From NCBI GenBank assembly GCA_011317545.1, contig WUJK01000003.1, forward strand, positions 3,534,001-3,598,000: 64,000 nt of DNA. Direction: 5' to 3'. Of this stretch, positions 1-11,400 are shown in pieces. This DNA is from Coniella vitis (Eukaryota > Ascomycota > Sordariomycetes > Diaporthales > Schizoparmaceae). The notes beneath the pieces are model-generated. The model saw only the letters and a list, made by a program, of their open reading frames with translations. It did no database searches and was not told the origin of the DNA. A program made the position numbers and the translations under genes. The stretch's first letter is position 1, and each line of letters starts with the position of its first letter.

Positions 1-916
1 CTGCCGTGCCTGAGCCTTAATAAGCATGAGCCACGAGTCCTACATTGCTCTCGACTAATAAGCTAAGGTAAAGTAGCTCATTATCACATTGCAGCCACCA
101 AGTTGCTTGTCTGGACCCCCTTCGAAAACAACCTTTGCGCTCTTCTCCTACTCAGTTTATCTCCCTCTGTCCTCCTTCTTTTTTTCTTCTTTCTTTTTCA
201 AATATTCATATTGTATTGACATGCAAGCCCTTCAACTAGTACAATAAAACCTGAAAAAAACCGCTTATACATTTGTTCATCTCTCTACGTCTTCCTTCTT
301 GAACCTGAAAGAGTCCGTCCCATTCTGTAGACCTAAAGCCTCTGTATTCTCTTTCTATATATTTAGTTGAGATCGATAGAGATCAATGAAAACGTTTCGT
401 TACTCAATCATCTCTCTGTATCCTGTGTGTAATAGTACTTTGCTGTTGTGTGCCATGACTAAGTAAGCAGTTGGCTCCGTTTACATAAGTCCCAGGGTCC
501 TGCCCATTTAGGCAGGTACGAAACAGCCTTTATTGTACAGTGCCAACCACTGACTAATTCTCCCTTGCTTGAAACCCACGAAATACTCTCATTAGGTTAT
601 TCATAACCAACTTCTCCGTGATTGGACTTCACTGTGCAGCCTTCTGAAGCCATTATCTGAAAGAGGACTGGAATCGCTACGCCGCATCCTCAGCTGCTTG
701 TATGTTCAGCAACAAGCTTTTAGAGCAAGAGAGTCGTCTGGTATGTGTGGCGTAAGCACCCGGGTAGGATCACTGCATACATAATGCACGCGGCCCACCG
801 CGACCTCGTGTTCGCACGCCATAAGTATAGACACGTTACGCTTACTCTGCACCTTTCAGACAATGGTGTTTTCTGACGGTTGTAGCCCGGAGCTTATGTG
901 ACTCTATCTCACCGCC
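1..916. other. Intergenic, upstream of the ABC transporter gene
   Basis: No supportable gene. The stretch is moderately AT-rich with pyrimidine runs (for example around 165-200) and no open frame with family resemblance. It presumably holds the promoter and 5' UTR of the transporter gene starting at 917 and perhaps the end of a gene lying outside the window. Confidence 0.5.
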
Positions 917-3900
917 ATGGCGATAAAGATGGATGCAGTTGAGGCTTTTGCAAAGTTAGGCTTTCCCATCACGTCGATTACCATATCGTCCATATTCCTC
1001 GCTATCTTGCCTTTTCAACTACACAGATTGCACAGAGCTCGACCCAAAGTCCAAAGCAGTTGGCATGGCCATATGAAAGTGGTGAGTCCCCATATGCTAA
1101 CAGCAAACTTGCAAGGAATACGAAAGGAGCACACTCACTGTTTATTGTATGCAGGCTTTAGCGGCGCTGTTGCCGGTCGTCATCTTGCTAAAACTCGTTC
1201 TGGAATGGAAACTTCCTAGAAGCCTTGTTTCGGTTGTGGCTGTCTTTCTGTCGTTGCTCGCCGCCACTGCGTTGTGTTGGCTCCTCAGTGTAGCTCACTC
1301 AAGATCGCCAGAGCCTTCGTCTTGGGCTCTTGTCTATTTGCTTGCGAGTTCTGGTTGTGATATCCTTTTGTTAACTTCCCCAGATTCGCACCCGTGGGCC
1401 GCCGCCACTCCTGATCGATCAACTGTGTTGACAGAGGTGCAAGTTGCGATCAAGCTGTTGTTGCTCGTACTAGAGACTCACAGCAAAAGAGGCCGCCTAC
1501 ATGCAAAGTATCAAAGGCTATCGCCAGAAGAGACGGGCGGCCTCATTCAACGTGTCTTGTTTTGGTGGATAAATCCCGTCATAGCACGAGGATCAAGAGC
1601 AATTCTCCAGCAACAAGACCTGCCCTCCATAGGCAACGATTTTTCCTCTGAGCATCTTCGACGCGCAGTCTTGCGCTCATGGGATCAACGAAGTATGTCA
1701 ATTAGCTTCATCTCAAGAGACGAGCTCGACTGGAAAGCCACTGGGGTTTGACTGACGCTTCCATACACACAGACAAGCCTGAGAACGCATTCACGCTGCC
1801 GTTGGTCCTTTTGCGGTGTCTCAGTAGCCCTTTCAGAGCGGCCATATTGCCACGCCTACTTCTAGTCATCTTTCGATATGCTCAGCCAGTTTTGATCCGG
1901 CAAACCATACAATTCGTGTCTAGACCATCAGACAATCGAGGTGATGGAGTCAAGGGCTATTGGATCCTCGTGGCGGCGTGCTGTGTTTATATTGGTTTGG
2001 CTGTAAGTCTCAAAGATCCAAAGTGGCAGCCAAAGGCCAGTGGGGTGTATCTATACTAATGTCGGTTGCTTGCTCCAAGTTTTCTACTGTTCTCTATCAA
2101 CGCGCTCTAGCAAGACTTCGCGTCCAAACAAGAGGCGCGCTTGTCAGCCTTATATACGCCAAGCTTCTTGAGGCATCTAGTGATGCATATGATAGCGGCA
2201 ATGCTGTGACACTCATGAGTACTGATGTGGACGGCCTTGGTGGGGTGCCCCAGATGTTTCACGAACTATGGGGACACGTGCTGGAAGTGTTGATCGGAAT
2301 TGTGATGCTCTACCAAGAAGTCAGTTGGCTATGGATTGCGCCATTGATTCTTATATTCTGTCAGTATATGTTGCCTATCAGAGCCCCTTCCTTCTTGTTT
2401 AACATGGCCCTTGAATATAGGTGTATACTCTAACGTGGTATAATAGTCTGCTCGCGAATAAGCAAGTATGTGGCTCAGCATCTCAAATCACGGCAAAAGA
2501 ACTGGACCACGGCCACGCAAGACCGCATATCCACGACAACCACGATGCTCTCTGCCATGAAGTCTGTCAAAATCCTTGGCGTGTCTCATGCGATGGCGGC
2601 ACTGGTGCAAAAGGCCAGAGTGTATGAAGTGGAGTGCTCAAAGAGTGTGAGGTGGATGATGTCGCTTTACAATGCAAGCGGTGCGTTGCTCATGCTGCTT
2701 TTCGTCCTTTCTTTCTTCCGCCCGTTACCATGAGGATCAATGCCTTTGCTGACCGCGGTACTCCCTTGTAGCGAACGCACTAGGGATTTTCACACCAGCC
2801 ATTACCATGATTCTCTACGTCGTGCTTGCCAAGGTACAGTATTCGAAAGCGCTTGATGTCGAGACAGCCTTCACCACGATTGCCATCCTGTCGATGGTGA
2901 CGCATCCCGCGAACATGGTCATGACGATTGTGCCACTTGCAATTGCTAGCTTGGCGAGCTTTGAGCGCATTCAGCACTACCTCATCGATTCAGCTCGACA
3001 CGATCCACGGGTCGACCTCGAGGAAGACAGTGTGCTTACGCCTGGACCACATGCAAGACTAGCCATGCGCCTTCGAAACGTAACCGTACAGATCAATCCA
3101 GCACAGAGTCCTATTCTCGAGGATGTCAGCTTCGATGTTGAGTCCGGCCAGGTACTCGTCTGCTCGGGACCTGTGGGTAGCGGCAAGTCAGTCCTGGCTA
3201 AAACAGTTTTAGGCGAAATGCCACTTTCAAAGGGAAGCATTGGCGTAGCTGCGCGCAACATTGGGTTCTGTTCTCAAGCTGCTTGGCTGCCAGATGGCAC
3301 CATTCGGCAAGCTGTGTGTGGTCCAGGCGAGCACATAGATACTGTTCGTTATGCAGAAGCCATAAGCACGTGCTGCCTGGGCCACGACATTGCAAAACTG
3401 CCAAATGGTGACGATACTAGGATTGGTAGCCGTGGTATAAATCTCTCTGGAGGCCAGAAACAACGCTTGGTAAGTCTCCCTACATACCATGACAATATGT
3501 TGGATAGGTCGACTGTTGACAAAACCAAATGTACCAAGGCACTCGCGAGGCTTGTGTATGCCCAGTGTAGCATAGCAGTTTTGGACGACCCTTTCTGCGC
3601 TTTGGATGGCAAGACGGAGAGACAGGTCATCGAGAACCTGCTAGGATCTCAAGGGGTCTTTAAACGGCGCGGTATTACCGTGGTCTGGATAAGCAATAGC
3701 GGTGAGCACTGCCCCCATACCTTGGATGTACCCGAGTGATTTTGTATGTCATGAGTGACTGACGCCTTCGCATAGCTCAATACTTTGACTTGGCCGATCA
3801 AGTGCTCATTCTTAACAAATTCAAGGTTGCTGCTCATGGTCACTGGGAGCAACTGCAATCCCAGATCGGAATCGACTTGGCAAAATCCATCAAGACGGCA

Positions 3901-6414
3901 AGCGGGCCAGCAGAGGCATCCGAACCATTGGGCGAATCTCTGGGTCTAGCCAAATTGCAAAAGCAAAAGAGGGCAGCACATGATCTAGCTCTGGACATCA
4001 AGAGAAAGTCAGGGGACCTCTCGCTCTATGGTAAGCAGCTTCTGTCGGTGTTGTGCGACAGACAAGTCATCTTGGAGAGCTTCGTCTTTCCGGTGCCCCG
4101 ATCTGCAAATGACTGATACGAGCAACACAACATTTTAGGATTCTACACAAAGTATGCAGGCCCGGCAAACATCTTTTTGGCCGTGTCTTGTGCCACGATT
4201 TATTCGTTCTTCATCACCTTCCCAAATTACTGGCTAAAGTGGTGGACAGAGGCGGATCCCTCAGCGGCAACTTTCTATATTTGGGGGTATGCGTTCATAA
4301 CTTCAATGGCGTGGGTCAGCACCAGCGCTGGTATGGTGTAAGTTTGTCCAGAGTCTGGTCCTGCATTTGGTTAAACTTTGAACGTCACAAATACTCATAT
4401 GCATGTAGCGTAACCTTTTTGTTGATGGCTGTCAAGTCGGGTCTTGGTCTCCACGACCTGCTACTTAGAACGATTAGCGGGGCACCATTGTATTACTTCT
4501 CCCATGTTGATATGGGGAGTCTCTTAAACCGGTGAGTAATCCATTGGAAGTGCCCTCCAAAATAATCCAGACTGATGAACAAACAGATTCAGCCAAGACA
4601 TCCAGTTGGTGGACAATGACCTGCCTATAGCATTTTCGGCTTTTTGCGTCCGTAAGTCAACATCTCTATCATCCACTCACTTTATGCAGCTTGACTCCTG
4701 CTAATAGTGTGCTTAGAGATTACCAAGCTTAGTGTCCAAGTTGCCTTGCTCTTGACAGTTCAGAGGCTGCTGCTCCTGGCAATGCCATTTTGTCTCCTGG
4801 TCGTGTATGTTGTGCAACGTTTCTATCTTATGACCTCGCGACAGCTGAGACTTCTCGACCTCGAATCGCGGTCTGCTGTATTCTCTTCCTTTCTGGAAAC
4901 TGTGAGTATCTCAATATTAGCAGCACCTTTTATGACACATCTCATTCTGACATAACACCCACAGGTCGAAGGACTCACAACACTCCGGGCCTTTGGGTGG
5001 CAACGCTTGCTTGAGAAGAACAATCTCTCTGCACTAGACGATTCCCAGCGCGCTTTCTACATAATGCTGTGCATACAGCGGTGGCTCAACCTCGTGCTTG
5101 ACTTGACCGTTGCCGGCATAGCTATCACAACGATGGCACTGGCTATCAAGCTCAAGGACAACATGGACGGCGCGGCGATTGGCATTGCGCTGAACGTGGT
5201 CCTTGTCGCTAATACTACATTGCTCAAACTTGTCGAGTTTTTTACTTCGCTCGAAATCTCGCTCGGAGCCATATCTCGGCTGAAGACTGTCAAGGAGACG
5301 ACGCCAGTCGAGGATCAACCGGGCGAGGACGATGCTGTTTCTGGGCTGGTGAACTGGCCACCCCGTGGGAGCATCGAATTGCACGGAGTGACCGCATTCT
5401 ATGGGGCAGTGGGCCGCGCCAGTGCTTCTGATACTCTAGAAACAACCCTCGACTCGCCCTTCGGGCCAAGGCGTGATGCCCTGAAGAATATCACGCTGCA
5501 GATTGCTCCCGGAGCGAAGGTGGCAATATGTGGCCGTACTGGCAGGTAAGTACCATATCGATCATCCCGATCATGCTTTTATTTTGATTTTGGGCTGACT
5601 CTTTAAATGGTCCCTGGTATAAAGTGGGAAAAGTAGCCTGATACTTACACTCCTGCATCTTGTCGAATATACTGGAACCATTCAGGTCGATGGTATCGAC
5701 ATTTCAAAGATATCCCGTTCCTTGCTTCGGCAGCGCTGCTTCATCTCCATCCCGCAAGATCCCTTGCTCATGCCACACGCTTCATTGCGCCTGAACCTAG
5801 ACGAGTCCCAGCGAGTGCCGGATGAGGTCCTGGCTACTTGTCTCTCTACCGTGCGACTCTGGAACCATTTCTGGACCTCCCGTGGGCGGGAATTCACAAG
5901 CTATGACGACCGCAGCGATGACCAAAGTCAAGCAGAACTCGGTCCAGAGCACTATAAAGACGGAGAAATAGTGTCAATGATACTCGAAACGAGACTATCT
6001 GCGCTTCCGGTTCTTTCAGGCGGCCAGATGCAACTCCTCGCACTCGCACGTGCCCTAGCCAAGAAATGGCTCCTCTCATCACCACCACCACCATCATCAT
6101 CATCAACAGGTAATGCTACTCATAGTGCGGACTCGACTTTGGGAGCGAATTCCGCCAAGCCACCGCTACTGCTCGACGAGGCCACAGCATCCCTCGATCC
6201 TGTGACGGAGGGCATTGTGTACGATGTGATTGATAGAGAGTTTTCAGGACAGGGACATACGGTTATCATGGTTACGCACCGGCCGAGCATGTTGGCGGGT
6301 CGCATGCGCCGTGAGATGGGTGATATGGTTGTGTTCTTGGCGGATGGGCGTGTGGAGAGTGTGCAAACAGGAAGCGAGGCGGTGGGATTGGAGAGAAAGT
6401 TGGAAGAGTCCTGA
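917..6414 (+). CDS. ABCC-subfamily (MRP-type) ABC transporter, 14 exons
   Basis: ATP-driven exporter of the fungal multidrug/conjugate (ABCC) family, expected in the plasma or vacuolar membrane. My exon model: 917-1081, 1155-1692, 1773-2002, 2080-2359, 2447-2680, 2772-3469, 3539-3701, 3776-4030, 4139-4337, 4409-4531, 4587-4651, 4708-4901 (or from 4717), 4965-5545, 5625-6414. All junctions keep phase and give about 1504 aa. Order: N-terminal membrane helices, TMD1, NBD1 (Walker A GPVGSGKS near 615, signature LSGGQKQR near 707, Walker B ending VLDDP), TMD2, NBD2 (Walker A GRTGSGKSS near 1240, signature LSGGQMQ near 1373, Walker B LLLDEATASLD, H-loop VTHRPS). NBD1 has D in place of the catalytic E, usual for ABCC, and Asn (WISNSAQ) where the H-loop His is expected. 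NBD2 carries a Pro/Ser-rich insert of about 25 residues between signature and Walker B. The family call is firm; the substrate is unknown, and exon edges (especially exon 12) need transcripts. Confidence 0.9.
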
Positions 6415-7476
6415 TGCTGCACACTTTTCTGGTTTTCCCTTGTTTCTTTTTTTTTTTTTTCCTTTCCTCTTTTTTTTTTCGGCCCAGCTCCGAAATACTT
6501 CTGAGGGCAAAAATGCGGGCGAAATTGCGTGGATCTGTAGGTAAGTATGGGCAAGCGAATTGGGTGCGTGATAGCACACAGTCCTTGCCTTGTACTTACG
6601 GATTTCTCATGGTTTCGGGCCGGTTTGGCGCTGTTTCCAGTCGCATTTTAATTGATACTTATTCTTTTTATCAAAACATGCATGCCCCGATAGAATACTC
6701 TAATACTAGCTGAAGGAAAAGAAGTGGGATGAGAGTCAAATCTAACAATACCAATAAAGATGAAAATTCTCCCCGCTATACTCAGGACAGCACCTCTTGA
6801 ATACTCGGTGAGACTGGAAGTTGGATCGGTTACGGAGTGTAGGAGTGCAGTGATATATCATACAAGAGGATTCAGAAAAATACTTTGCATACCCGTGAGA
6901 AGAATGTCTTGTAGGGTTGTTTTTAAGCTTGTTTTGTGTTTTCCTTTCAATAAAATAAGCTTCAAGTCCTTATGTTTTGACACAGAAGCAGAGAAGCGAT
7001 AAGAATGCACATCTGAAGGCATCAATCATATATACCTGTAGGCCACGTCATCATATACCGGGAGCTGAAAACCAAGACTTCAACCTCAGAAGGAAAGGTG
7101 AATATTATAGCAATTTGGCTACAGGCCCAGATACTTGCCAAATCCGGATCGGGCCGACCCCGAGGAGAGTAGTGGTTACCAGCGCCTACGATTTTATGCC
7201 TCCAAGAACATGCTGTATATAGTTCGTTACGTGAGATTGTACCTCCCTTGCTGTGATTGAGGACAGGAAGGGGCAGCGCATGTAGGACATTTTTGAAGAA
7301 TAAAAAAACAAGCACATTCCAAACACATCTATGAACAGGCGCAAGAGTTGATCAGTGAAAGCCCCTGAACCCATGAAGTTCATACGCAGCAAATAAAAAT
7401 TGCCCCTTTCCAATGATTTACCATGCCGCCCCTAAATTCAAATTCTCTACAAAACCGGAGCAGCACATTACCAAAT
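6415..7476. other. Intergenic, convergent 3' regions
   Basis: Lies between the 3' end of the plus-strand ABC gene and the 3' end of the minus-strand glycine-zipper gene. It contains T-rich runs around 6448-6480 (likely 3' UTR) and AT-rich sequence. The short open frames on both strands have no recognisable domain. Confidence 0.5.
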
Positions 7477-8434
7477 CTAGTTGCCCGAGCCGCTTCGTCT
7501 ACGGTGGTGGTGGTGATCGTGGTGATCGCGGCGGCCGTACTGGTCAGGAGGGGGTCCATAACCGTAACCCTGGGGCTGCTGCTGCTGATGGTGGTGCTTT
7601 TGAACCCTGTCCGATATAACACGTTAGCATCATGCGATCCTCCCTGAGATATACAAGCAACCCAAAAAAATTGCGAAGAACACCTGGACGTACTCATGCT
7701 TTCCAAAATCCTCCAGCTTGCTACCCGCAAACGCACCCACGCCAGCCGCCAGCAAAGAGCCCATAATGCCCGTACCGCCCATCTTGTGTGCCGCAAAGCC
7801 AGCAGCCGCACCGCCTGCCAGTCCACCCATCAGACCACGGTCCTCCTCGCCTCCGGTGGTGGGACCTGCTTGTCCAGCGTACGCTGCCTGCTGCTGACCA
7901 TATGGCGGCTGCTGCTGCGAGGGATTCTGGCCATATCCGCCGGGCTGGCTGTCATATGCAGGGTACCCGCCCTGCTGGTGGTGTGGTGGCGGGGGCGCAC
8001 CTCCCGCGTAGGGGCTGTCGCCGCGGTATTGGTCTCCAGGCGGGGGCCCGCCAGCGTAGTGAGGCTGCTGGGGAGGCGGGTAGTTGCCGTAGGCTTGGGG
8101 GCCGCCAGGAGGAGGGCTGCCGTACTGGTGGTGCTGGGGCGGCGGGTGCGGCGAGTGGGGCTGAGGAGGCGCGTATCCGCCTTGAGGGGCGTAGGGGGAG
8201 TGTGATGGAGGGTAACCGCCCTGTTTGGAGTTGTGAGGTTAGTAAAAAGCGCTCTAGTAAATTGCTGAGTCCGTGGAGGAGAGGGCCTCGACCAACCTGC
8301 TGGGCGTAGTCTGGCTGGCCTGGGTAGCCACCTTGCTGCGGGTAGCCACCTTGTTGCTGGTAGCCACCGGGAGGGCCCTGCTGGTAATCGCGATTGCCGC
8401 CGCCGCCGCCAGAGTAGTAGTCGTTGGCGGACAT
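7477..8434 (-). CDS. Pro/Gln/Tyr/Gly-rich protein with C-terminal glycine-zipper segment
   Basis: Three exons on the minus strand: 8434-8297, 8220-7694 and 7606-7477, giving 264 aa. The start MSANDYYSGG is in a good context. The first intron has a TACTAAC branch site and CAG acceptor; the second has a GTACGT donor. Residues 1 to about 170 are low complexity, with repeated GGYP, PPQ and GYxQ units, like the prion-like or 'YGQ-rich' tails of fungal adaptor proteins. Then comes a compact glycine-zipper stretch (LMGGLAGGAAAGFAAHKMGG followed by GIMGSLLAAGVGAFAGSKLED), which in other proteins inserts in or packs against membranes. The tail is His/Arg-rich (DHHDHHHHRRRSGSGN). Similar proteins are widespread in ascomycetes, usually unnamed. 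Function is not inferable; membrane association or self-assembly is a guess. Confidence 0.8.
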
Positions 8435-11400
8435 GATGGGAGGGTATGTGTCTTTGGGATTGTGAGGGTCGAGGAGAGTGCGTAGCGTTGCTGGCTCGGT
8501 CACTGCTCAATCAATGGGGCCGGAAGAGCTTGTCTGGATGATGAGAAGCAGAAGAAATGGAGGGAAAGGACAGAGTAAGACGACAGACAGGACAAGAGAC
8601 AGAGGAAGGAGCGAGGAGAGACAGACATAATAAAGTGGTTCCCCGCCCCGATTGGGCGCTTGCGGCGACCGGAGCTGACCAGATTACCTCACCTTTCTTC
8701 CTTTACCTTACTACGTAGCTGACCCTTCCTAATTACCTGAGCCCATAGCTTGGTATTCGCTCCAGCCTCTCCAACAGGCGCCATTGATGGACGGGCGGAC
8801 GGACGGGCCCCTCTTCCTTTGCGCCTGACTACGAACACCAATAGCAGCCAGCTCTGCGTGCTGCGGCCGAGGCTGGAGCAGGCCTGTTTCCTTGTGCTCC
8901 ATGGTCTCAGGCCAAGCTGCAGTCAGCATATCACCCGTTTCTCTAGCCTTCTGCTGTGTGCCTGTGTGTTTTTGGGTTGCCTCAGCCTGTGTGGGATTGA
9001 ACAGCAATCACAGTCGTAATACAGTCGTCGTCATGGTCGCTTCGGCCTCCTCGGAGCGAGGGGGCGCCGGAAGCTAAAGGCTGGGGGCGCTGTACTATAT
9101 ACATTACACTATGGGGTCAACTGGTTCGTGTGAGTTGAAGCTATGTAATACTGTGTGCCTCGCGGAAAATAGCAAACAACGACCTCTCCGAATGACATCT
9201 GTACTGTAAGCTTCGTCTTCTCACACTGTACACTTTCGCCCAAGCTCAAGGTCCCTGCATGGCCTGTGCAGGCCGTAGTCGCATCAGCCCATGGTAGCGC
9301 ACTCACCATTTTCGCTCATTCCCTTTTGGGGTACAACAGTACAGCCTCGCTGAGCCACCACTCTTCACCTGCACCGTCCCCTGCAAAGGCAAAGCCTCCA
9401 ACGACCACCTGAACGTCGCTGTATGCCACGCAAGGTGGCCGTCTCATCACATCAACTTCTGATAAAGGTCGAATCTCGGTTGTTGTCGCTTCAATCGACA
9501 GATGAACGTTGTCAAGGCAGGCGCAAGGTTGGCTTTGCTATTCTGTCCCCGAATCGTTTCAAGCAAGCTCGTAGCCCTCCCCCAGTTTAGAATCTCTGCT
9601 AGAAGTTGTAAGTGCACGCCAGTAATTGATGCTTATATTGCAGCAATATGCCTCAGTTTGCGGGATTATTTGCCCGTTTTCAAGACTATGCCCCATCAGC
9701 GACTCGACTCCAGCTTACGCCCGGGACTTTTTCTGAATTCATGGCCCGCTCAAGATGAAGACTTTGAGCAGCCAAAGCACCGTAATGGTGGGAGAAAAAC
9801 TCTCGCATTACCCAAAAGAATTCGGCTTTGTTGAGATCTCCCCCATGATGCCCAGCACTGCATTTAGGCATTGGCGACCTGCTTTCTCTGATCTTCCTTG
9901 TCGTCTGCGGATGCCGGGCTCAATGTTGCACTCTGCGAAATAGCAAGACGGGCATACCTATCTTTCGCCCCGCAAGTCGTAAGTTGACACATTTAGGAAG
10001 AATGAGCTTGGCCTGAAGACCATATCTATACTGGAAGTCTCAATACCTTTCCGAGAACAACTCAACCCTGGCCTTGAATCCTTGATCAGCAAAATCTCTT
10101 TTCCAGCCGGAAAGACAATCAAAATGCAGATTGAGATCTAGTTCCGGGCTATACTAACAAAAATCATCAACGGCAATTCGTCAAAAGAAATCTGGACATA
10201 TACTTGACACATCCTAATCCAGGAGAAGGCCGAGAGGGGTTGAAGATGAAGGGACTCCACCCCATCACAGACTATTCACAAATGCCACACCAGCACATAT
10301 ATAGCGCACATATAGCACTCACTGAGCTTCAGCTACTTGAGTAGTGAATACGGCATCACGCTGATATGGTATTGTTACGGTGAAGAGAAATCCACCAGTT
10401 ATACAAGATGATGAAATCGACCTCACTGGAAGCTTTTGTAGATGCCGAAGCAGCTTGAAGCCCTCACAAAACAGAAATGCCGGCCAATGTGCCTCTCCCT
10501 GCTTTTATCTTTGTACTTATATTGATTGGTTCTAGCATATACTCATACAAGAATTAAAAAAAAGGAAAAGAGAGAGAATGACATATACACACTCATACAC
10601 TCGCTCAATATATACTCGCTTGCTATACACTTCCCCACTAGACCTTACTACCAAAACCACCGCAGCCACCTTCTCTAGCACCATGTAAAAAGCACACTCT
10701 TATGCTAAAGCCCATATGTAAAGTAAAGCCACAAGAATTCATGAGACGAGAAAAGCCGCCCCCACACACAGTATGCTCTTTAAAATAGATGCAATGCAAA
10801 TACCTCTTGACTCGCCTCCCTCCCCAAAGAAGTTGTTGCCGTTTCCATTTCTATTGCTATTGCTATTGCTATTGCTATTTCTAGTGGTGAGCACGTACTT
10901 GCTTGATGCTTACGTTGATCCACAGCCTCTCCCTGTGGTGGAGGAGGGGGAGAGGATGGACAGCTAGGATGTATTTGCTTCCACATGCTCTTCAACTGCC
11001 AAGACATGCAAAATCATGGAATCTCTCACGGAATCTCCCTTCAACCAAGCCATTGCAAAGTCTATGAACGGGTCGTTGATTGAAAATAGAGAACTATGCA
11101 TCGTAATTGCCGAGAGAGTTGCGATTGTTCTTCTTTCGTCTTCAGTCTTTTTAGAGAGAATGGCACACGAAGACTCCCTTTTGGCTTTCTTTTTGCGTAC
11201 CTTTCAAGCAGCCACCGACCTGCCTGCCTACCTCATATTTCTTTTTTTCCCTGAACGAATTCGCGTGTGTCGCGAGAAGAAGAAGAAGAATCATAGAAGG
11301 GGGCGGCGCAGCGAAGGAGGAACCGGCCCCCTTTACCCTGTGTTGCCTCGTTCCTCTCTTCTTCTTCTTCTTCTTCTTCTTCTTCTTCTTCTTCTTCTTC

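Noticed and set aside
6110..6125. GTAATG...CATAG inside the last ABC exon as a possible intron
   Set aside because: Only about 15 bases, far below the minimum intron size, and the frame is open across it.
9465..9480. GGTCGAATCTCGG as a tRNA B-box
   Set aside because: It does not match the GGTTCGANTCC consensus and no cloverleaf or A-box could be fitted upstream.
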